Shown one piece after another: positions 32,133-36,249 of a stretch of DNA of 36,249 nt. Made by a program: the position numbers and the translations under genes. The stretch's first letter is position 1. Each line of letters begins with the position of its first letter. This stretch comes from Puniceibacterium sp. Its GTDB lineage: Bacteria > Pseudomonadota > Alphaproteobacteria > Rhodobacterales > Rhodobacteraceae. The notes beneath the pieces were generated by a model, which ran no database searches, was not told where the DNA came from, and worked only from the letters and a program-made list of their open reading frames with translations. The stretch lies in NCBI GenBank assembly GCA_024636635.1, contig JAGXGV010000125.1, positions 1 through 36,249 on the forward strand, written 5' to 3'.

Positions 32133-32270
32133 GCGCTATTAAGGCCCAGCAGAGATAAAGGTCACAATCTGGCCATGAAATGATACCTTCATCGGCACAG
32201 ATTCGTTCAGCTTTGGTCTTGGGGTATATGCTAAACACACTGTTGCAAGAAATGTGAAAGTGAGCAGCAC

Positions 32271-34514
32271 ATGGTCAGTTCAAGCAAGATCCTAACGGTA
32301 TCCTACGGGACGTTCTCGTGCACCCTCGAAGGGTTTGACAACTCGTTCGATACCATGAAGGCGATCGCCGAATACTTCCGCGATCTCGCGCAGGACGACC
32401 GCTACTTCGGTGCCGAGCCTCCGACCCCGGACGCAGAGATGCTCGCCCGGATCGCGGAACGCGAGATCGAGCGCAGGGTCGAGGCGCGGATGGAAAACGG
32501 CAGTTACGTGCTGCGCCCCCGCCTGTCGGCCCCCGGACCGGACCGTACTGCAACCGCCGCCGCGCCACAGCCCGAACGGCAATATGACCGGGCGGCGGCG
32601 CCGCAGGTCCAGCCGCAAAACGCAGCCCAACCCGATAGTGCCGCACGGACCCTGGCACAAACCACCGCTGCTCGGGTGCAGGACGCCTTTGAGGAAGACG
32701 CGATGGCGCCCGTCGCAGACCCGGCGCCGGTTGTGGCGCCTGCCCCGGTCCCCGCCGATGCCAATAGTGTTGCTGCCAAGCTTCAGCGCATCCGCGCCGT
32801 CGTGTCCGCCAGCCGCGGCAGCCCGGGCGGGGTCTATTCCGAAGACGAACCCGCCGAAGAGTTCAACCTGACGTCAGAAGACAGCGCGCTGGCAGAGCCG
32901 CCTGTGGATGTGACCGCTTGCGATGCGCAAGAAGACACATTCGACAGCAGCGCGGTCACGACCTTCACGGGCAGTCTTGGAACCCCCGACGAGGTCGCGG
33001 AAGCGGCCACCACCGAAGACGCCACCCCGACGCCCGACGCCACCGCCGCCGATGAACAGGACGAAGACGGGGATATTCCTGATCTCGACCTGTCCGGCTT
33101 TTCCCTGCCCGCCGACGACATCGCGCAGGCGGCCAAGAATGACATCGCGCCGGGTAACCGCGACGATGACAAGGGTCTGTGCGAAGACGACGGCGGCAAC
33201 CTCTTTGTCGAAACAGTCGCCGCAGGCGAATCCGACGCGGGCGAACCGGCGGTGACCACTGCCTCTGCCGCAGCAACGGGCGATGCCGCAGAACTGCCGA
33301 ACGCCGATGCCGCAGCGCGTGACCAGAGCGCGGCGCAAAAGCCCACCCGCGCCCGGGTGGTCCGCGTCAAACGGATGGACATCACCGCCGCCGTCGCGTC
33401 GGGCACGCTGGAAGAAATGTCCGAAGCCGACACAGATGCGCCCGTCAGCAGCCTTACCCCCGAACAGGAAGCCGACCTTGCCCGCGAGCTTGCCGAGGTG
33501 GCCGCCGAACTGAACGAGGATCTTGACGAGGACGACGATTGGGACGAAGAAAATTCCCGACTTGTCGCCGCAACCGTTGCTGGCCTGAAGGCGGATCCGG
33601 CGGCACCCTCAGCCCCGTCCGGACTGTCCGACGAGGCCAGGGAGGACCGGAATGCGGAACCGGAAGATGAGGCGGGTGACAAAGAACCGCCCGCCGCGCA
33701 GGACGAGGATCGTCGCGACCAGGAAAGCGAGCTCGATCACGCTGTCGAGCGTATGGCGCGTGACGGCATCCGCAAGGCTGTCAAGATGTCCAGCCCCGCC
33801 CGGGTGATGCTGACCGAGAACACCATAGAAGAGGATGACACAGCGGTCGACCGCATCCTGGACGAGACCAACACCCAGTTGCAGGAACCCGAAGGCAACC
33901 GCCGCCGCAGCGCCATCGCGCATCTGCGTGCAGCCGTCGCCGCAACCCGGGCCGACCGCATCCTGGGCCGCAGGAAAGACCCCGAGAAGGAAGCCGAGCC
34001 CTACCGCGCCGATCTGGCCACGGTGGTGCGCCCGCGCCGTCCCGAAACCGGTGCCGGGGCCCGCTTGGAACGCCCGTCCGAACTGCGTCCCGCGCCGCTC
34101 AAGCTGGTCGCGGAACAGCGTGTCGATGACGCCCGCCAGAGCGTCGAACCGGCCGCCGCGGCGATCCGGCCGCGCCGGGTGACCCGCGAGGACATAAAGC
34201 GCGATCCGCTGGACCTAGACGAGACGAATGGCGGGTTCGCCGAATTTGCCAGGAACATGGGCGCAAGCGATCTGTCCGAACTGCTCGAGGCGGCAGCCGC
34301 CTACCTGTCCTTTGTCGAAGGCCGCGACCAGTTTTCGCGTCCGCAGCTCATGACCAAGGTGCGTGCCGTGGAAAGCGCAGAATCGAGCCGCGAGGACAGG
34401 TTGCGTTCGTTCGGACAACTGCTGCGCGAAGGCAAGATCGAAAAGACCCGGGGCGGGCGGTTCACCGCCTCCGAACGGATCAGCTTCAAGCCGGGCGCAC
34501 GCGCCGTCGGCTGA
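32271..34514 (+). CDS. Large acidic protein of unknown function, conserved in Rhodobacterales
   Basis: The 747 residues split into three parts. Residues 1-80 (KILTVSYGTFSCTLEGFDN, FDTMKAIAEYFRDLAQDDRYFGAEPP, then ARIAEREIERRVEA) are well ordered and, as I recall, highly conserved in Rhodobacterales. Residues 80-600 are low-complexity, rich in Ala, Glu, Asp and Pro, and probably disordered. The C-terminal 140 residues regain order (GGFAEFARNMGASDLSELLEAAAAY and FSRPQLMTKVRAV, then SFGQLLREGKIEKTRGGRFTASERI), suggesting a winged-helix-like fold. There is no signal peptide or membrane helix. The ATG at 32271 follows GTGAG. Function unknown; a scaffold or DNA-associated protein would fit but is not shown. 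Confidence 0.85.
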   Translation: MVSSSKILTVSYGTFSCTLEGFDNSFDTMKAIAEYFRDLAQDDRYFGAEPPTPDAEMLARIAEREIERRVEARMENGSYVLRPRLSAPGPDRTATAAAPQPERQYDRAAAPQVQPQNAAQPDSAARTLAQTTAARVQDAFEEDAMAPVADPAPVVAPAPVPADANSVAAKLQRIRAVVSASRGSPGGVYSEDEPAEEFNLTSEDSALAEPPVDVTACDAQEDTFDSSAVTTFTGSLGTPDEVAEAATTEDATPTPDATAADEQDEDGDIPDLDLSGFSLPADDIAQAAKNDIAPGNRDDDKGLCEDDGGNLFVETVAAGESDAGEPAVTTASAAATGDAAELPNADAAARDQSAAQKPTRARVVRVKRMDITAAVASGTLEEMSEADTDAPVSSLTPEQEADLARELAEVAAELNEDLDEDDDWDEENSRLVAATVAGLKADPAAPSAPSGLSDEAREDRNAEPEDEAGDKEPPAAQDEDRRDQESELDHAVERMARDGIRKAVKMSSPARVMLTENTIEEDDTAVDRILDETNTQLQEPEGNRRRSAIAHLRAAVAATRADRILGRRKDPEKEAEPYRADLATVVRPRRPETGAGARLERPSELRPAPLKLVAEQRVDDARQSVEPAAAAIRPRRVTREDIKRDPLDLDETNGGFAEFARNMGASDLSELLEAAAAYLSFVEGRDQFSRPQLMTKVRAVESAESSREDRLRSFGQLLREGKIEKTRGGRFTASERISFKPGARAVG

Positions 34515-34536
34515 TCCTTTTCAGCTATCTTGGGGG

Positions 34537-34567
34537 AACGGCGGGCGACACAGCCCGCCGTTTTTTA
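34537..34567 (+). terminator. Rho-independent terminator after the 747-residue protein gene
   Basis: AACGGCGGGC (34537-34546), loop GACACA, GCCCGCCGTT and then TTTTATT: a perfect 10-bp stem 23 bases after the stop codon. Confidence 0.9.
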
Positions 34568-34600
34568 TTCGGGGTCGTTTTTAATTCAAGACGGTCAGAT

Positions 34601-34661
34601 TTGGGGGCGCGGCCCCCGTCCTGCGGACTCCCCCGGGATATTTGCAACCCGGAGAAGATGG
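34601..34661 (+). repeat. Dispersed intergenic repeat, copy 3 (GGATATTTG type)
   Basis: It begins with the hairpin GGGGGC-GCG-GCCCCC, then ACTCCCCCGGGATATTTG and ACCCGGAGAAGATGG. It follows the terminator of the plus-strand gene and reads in its direction. Confidence 0.8.
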
Positions 34662-34702
34662 GGCGCGGGCGAAAAACCGTAAAGGGACAGTCAACTGCCC
34701 GA

Positions 34703-34918
34703 CTACTGACCGTCTTCGGGATCGGCCTGTCCCACCCCGCGGAAGACGTATTTGAATGGCAGCGCCCAGAGCAGCCCCAGGCCCACGTAGATCAACAGCT
34801 CCACGACAATGGGCGGACGGTCGAACCATGTCACGATGGAGACCGCGAGCACGATGTAAAGCGGCAGACCGACCAGCAGGATCAGGGCCGACAGGCGGCG
34901 GCGGGACTTGTAGGTCAT
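34703..34918 (-). CDS. DUF2842 membrane protein
   Basis: This 71-residue protein with two helices (LSALILLVGLPLYIVLAVSIV and VVELLIYVGLGLLWALPFKYVF) and a basic N-terminus fits DUF2842 (PF11003), a small alphaproteobacterial membrane family of unknown role. An in-frame GTG nine bases upstream (34927) is an alternative start; GGAGG lies two bases before the GTG and 11 before the ATG. It lies just downstream of purA on the same strand, 28 bases apart, so co-transcription is likely. Confidence 0.85.
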   Translation of the reverse strand: MTYKSRRRLSALILLVGLPLYIVLAVSIVTWFDRPPIVVELLIYVGLGLLWALPFKYVFRGVGQADPEDGQ

Positions 34919-34946
34919 GGCACTCACGGCCTCCGTCTGTGGCAGG

Positions 34947-36239
34947 TCAATCGGCGAAGGGATCGGTCACGAGAATCGTGTCCTCGCGCTCGGGTGAGGT
35001 GGAGAGTAGCGCCACCGGGCAGCCGATCAACTCTTCGACGCGGCGGACGTATTTGATCGCTTCGGCCGGCAGGTCCGCCCAGCTGCGCGCGCCTTCGGTC
35101 GACTGCGACCAGCCCGGCATCTCTTCGTAGACTGGCGTGCAGCGCGCCTGGGCATCCGCGGCCGTGGGCAGATAATCGAGCCGCACGCCGTCAAGGTCGT
35201 AGCCGGTGCAGATCTTCAGCGTCTCGAACCCGTCAAGAACATCAAGCTTGGTCAAGGCAATGCCGTTCACGCCGCTGGTGGCACAGGTCTGTCGCACCAG
35301 CACCGCATCGAACCAGCCGCAGCGCCGCTTGCGGCCCGTCACAGTGCCGAATTCATGCCCGCGCTCGCCCAGACGCTGGCCATCGGCGTCGTGCAGTTCG
35401 GCCGGGAACGGGCCTTCGCCCACCCGGGTTGTGTAGGCCTTGACGATGCCGAGGACAAAGTCGATGGCGCCCGGACCGATGCCGGTGCCCGTCGCCGCCT
35501 GCCCCGCGATCACGTTGGACGAGGTGACAAAGGGATAGGTGCCGAAGTCGATGTCGAGCAGTGCACCCTGCGCGCCCTCGAACAGGATGCGCTTTCCGGC
35601 ACGGCGCTTTTCGTTCAGCACCTTCCAGACGGGCGCGGCATATTCCAGCACCAGCGGCGCGATCTCGCGCAGATCGGCCAGCAACCGGTCACGGTCCACC
35701 TCTTGAAGGCCCAGACCGCGCCGCAAGGCGTCGTGATGCACCAGTGCGCGGTCCACCCGGGCGACCAGGGTGGCGTCGTCCGCCAGATCAGCGACGCGCA
35801 CCGATCGGCGGCCGACCTTGTCCTCATATGCCGGGCCGATGCCGCGGCCGGTCGTGCCGATCTTGGCCACCTCGGTCGCCGCTTCGCGCGCGCGGTCCAG
35901 TTCGCCGTGGATCGGCAGGATCAGCGGCGTATTCTCGGCGATTATCAGCGTTTCGGGTGTGATCGTCACCCCCTGCCCGCGCAGCTGTTCGATTTCCTTC
36001 TTCAGGTGCCAGGGGTCCAGCACCACGCCGTTGCCAATCACCGACAGCTTGCCACCGCGCACGATGCCGCTGGGCAGCAGCGACAGCTTGAACACGACTC
36101 CGTCGATGACCAGCGTATGGCCTGCGTTGTGCCCCCCCTGAAAGCGCGCGATCACGTCGGCGCGCTCGCTCAGCCAGTCCACAATCTTGCCCTTGCCCTC
36201 ATCGCCCCACTGAGCGCCCACGACGACCACGTTTGCCAT
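34947..36239 (-). CDS. purA: Adenylosuccinate synthetase
   Basis: PurA makes adenylosuccinate from IMP, aspartate and GTP, the first committed step to AMP. The complete 430-residue protein shows the GTP loop [16 protein letters not shown] with catalytic Asp13, [10 protein letters not shown] with His41, [56 protein letters not shown], and TKLDVLDG near the end. The start is ATG 36239, ten bases from the window edge; the ribosome site (GAGAGAC) is partly visible. Confidence 0.97.
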   Translation of the reverse strand: MANVVVVGAQWGDEGKGKIVDWLSERADVIARFQGGHNAGHTLVIDGVVFKLSLLPSGIVRGGKLSVIGNGVVLDPWHLKKEIEQLRGQGVTITPETLIIAENTPLILPIHGELDRAREAATEVAKIGTTGRGIGPAYEDKVGRRSVRVADLADDATLVARVDRALVHHDALRRGLGLQEVDRDRLLADLREIAPLVLEYAAPVWKVLNEKRRAGKRILFEGAQGALLDIDFGTYPFVTSSNVIAGQAATGTGIGPGAIDFVLGIVKAYTTRVGEGPFPAELHDADGQRLGERGHEFGTVTGRKRRCGWFDAVLVRQTCATSGVNGIALTKLDVLDGFETLKICTGYDLDGVRLDYLPTAADAQARCTPVYEEMPGWSQSTEGARSWADLPAEAIKYVRRVEELIGCPVALLSTSPEREDTILVTDPFAD

Positions 36240-36249
36240 GTCTCTCGAC

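Overview
The window looks like chromosomal DNA of a marine-type Rhodobacterales (Roseobacter/Rhodobacter group) alphaproteobacterium. This rests on the high GC content with strong G/C at third codon positions, a ferredoxin almost matching Rhodobacter FdVI as I remember it, a VPLPA-CTERM sorting signal, a GTTC-N7-GTTC SOS operator, the order rpiA-gor-hflK-hflC-DUF2065-degP, and the lineage-typical intergenic repeat containing GGATATTTG. No species can be named from the sequence alone.

Layout. (1) 1-3.2 kb is accessory: the 3' end of an IS5-type transposase, a VPLPA-CTERM surface protein gene, two identical tRNA-Gly(GCC) genes, and a two-gene restriction-modification unit (C5-cytosine methyltransferase plus a NaeI-like endonuclease). 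(2) 3.3-7.9 kb is the histidine cluster hisB-hisH-hisA-hisF-hisE on the plus strand, interleaved with small minus-strand genes (a stand-alone Lrp/AsnC ligand domain, DUF2147, DUF302). The first half carries four copies of the palindrome GGAACGTTCC. (3) 8-19.2 kb is mixed housekeeping: a CoA-binding protein with a possible small RNA in front of it, an orphan form II CoxL-type molybdopterin subunit, ispZ/yciB, ftsY, a lytic transglycosylase, purD, xseA, a secreted hypothetical protein and an AlkB-type membrane hydroxylase. (4) 19.4-21.1 kb holds a small unknown gene, fdxE, a LexA-box promoter attached to only the C-terminal OB-fold of the error-prone polymerase DnaE2/ImuC, and a lipoprotein. (5) 21.4-28.3 kb is a minus-strand block rpiA, gor, hflK, hflC, DUF2065 and degP, concerned with redox and envelope protein quality control. 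(6) 28.6-36.2 kb holds an internally deleted glutathione S-transferase, sdaA, an EamA transporter overlapping thiamine pyrophosphokinase tail to tail, a 747-residue acidic protein of unknown function, DUF2842 and purA.

No clearly new multi-gene system is present. The best leads are the SOS promoter left on a truncated dnaE2, the clustered GGAACGTTCC palindromes with one copy over the likely hisB transcription start, the NaeI-like unit beside tRNA genes, the candidate minus-strand small RNA at 8.5 kb, the oriented intergenic repeat family, and two proteins with unusual internal changes (an insertion in Gor and a deletion in the GST).
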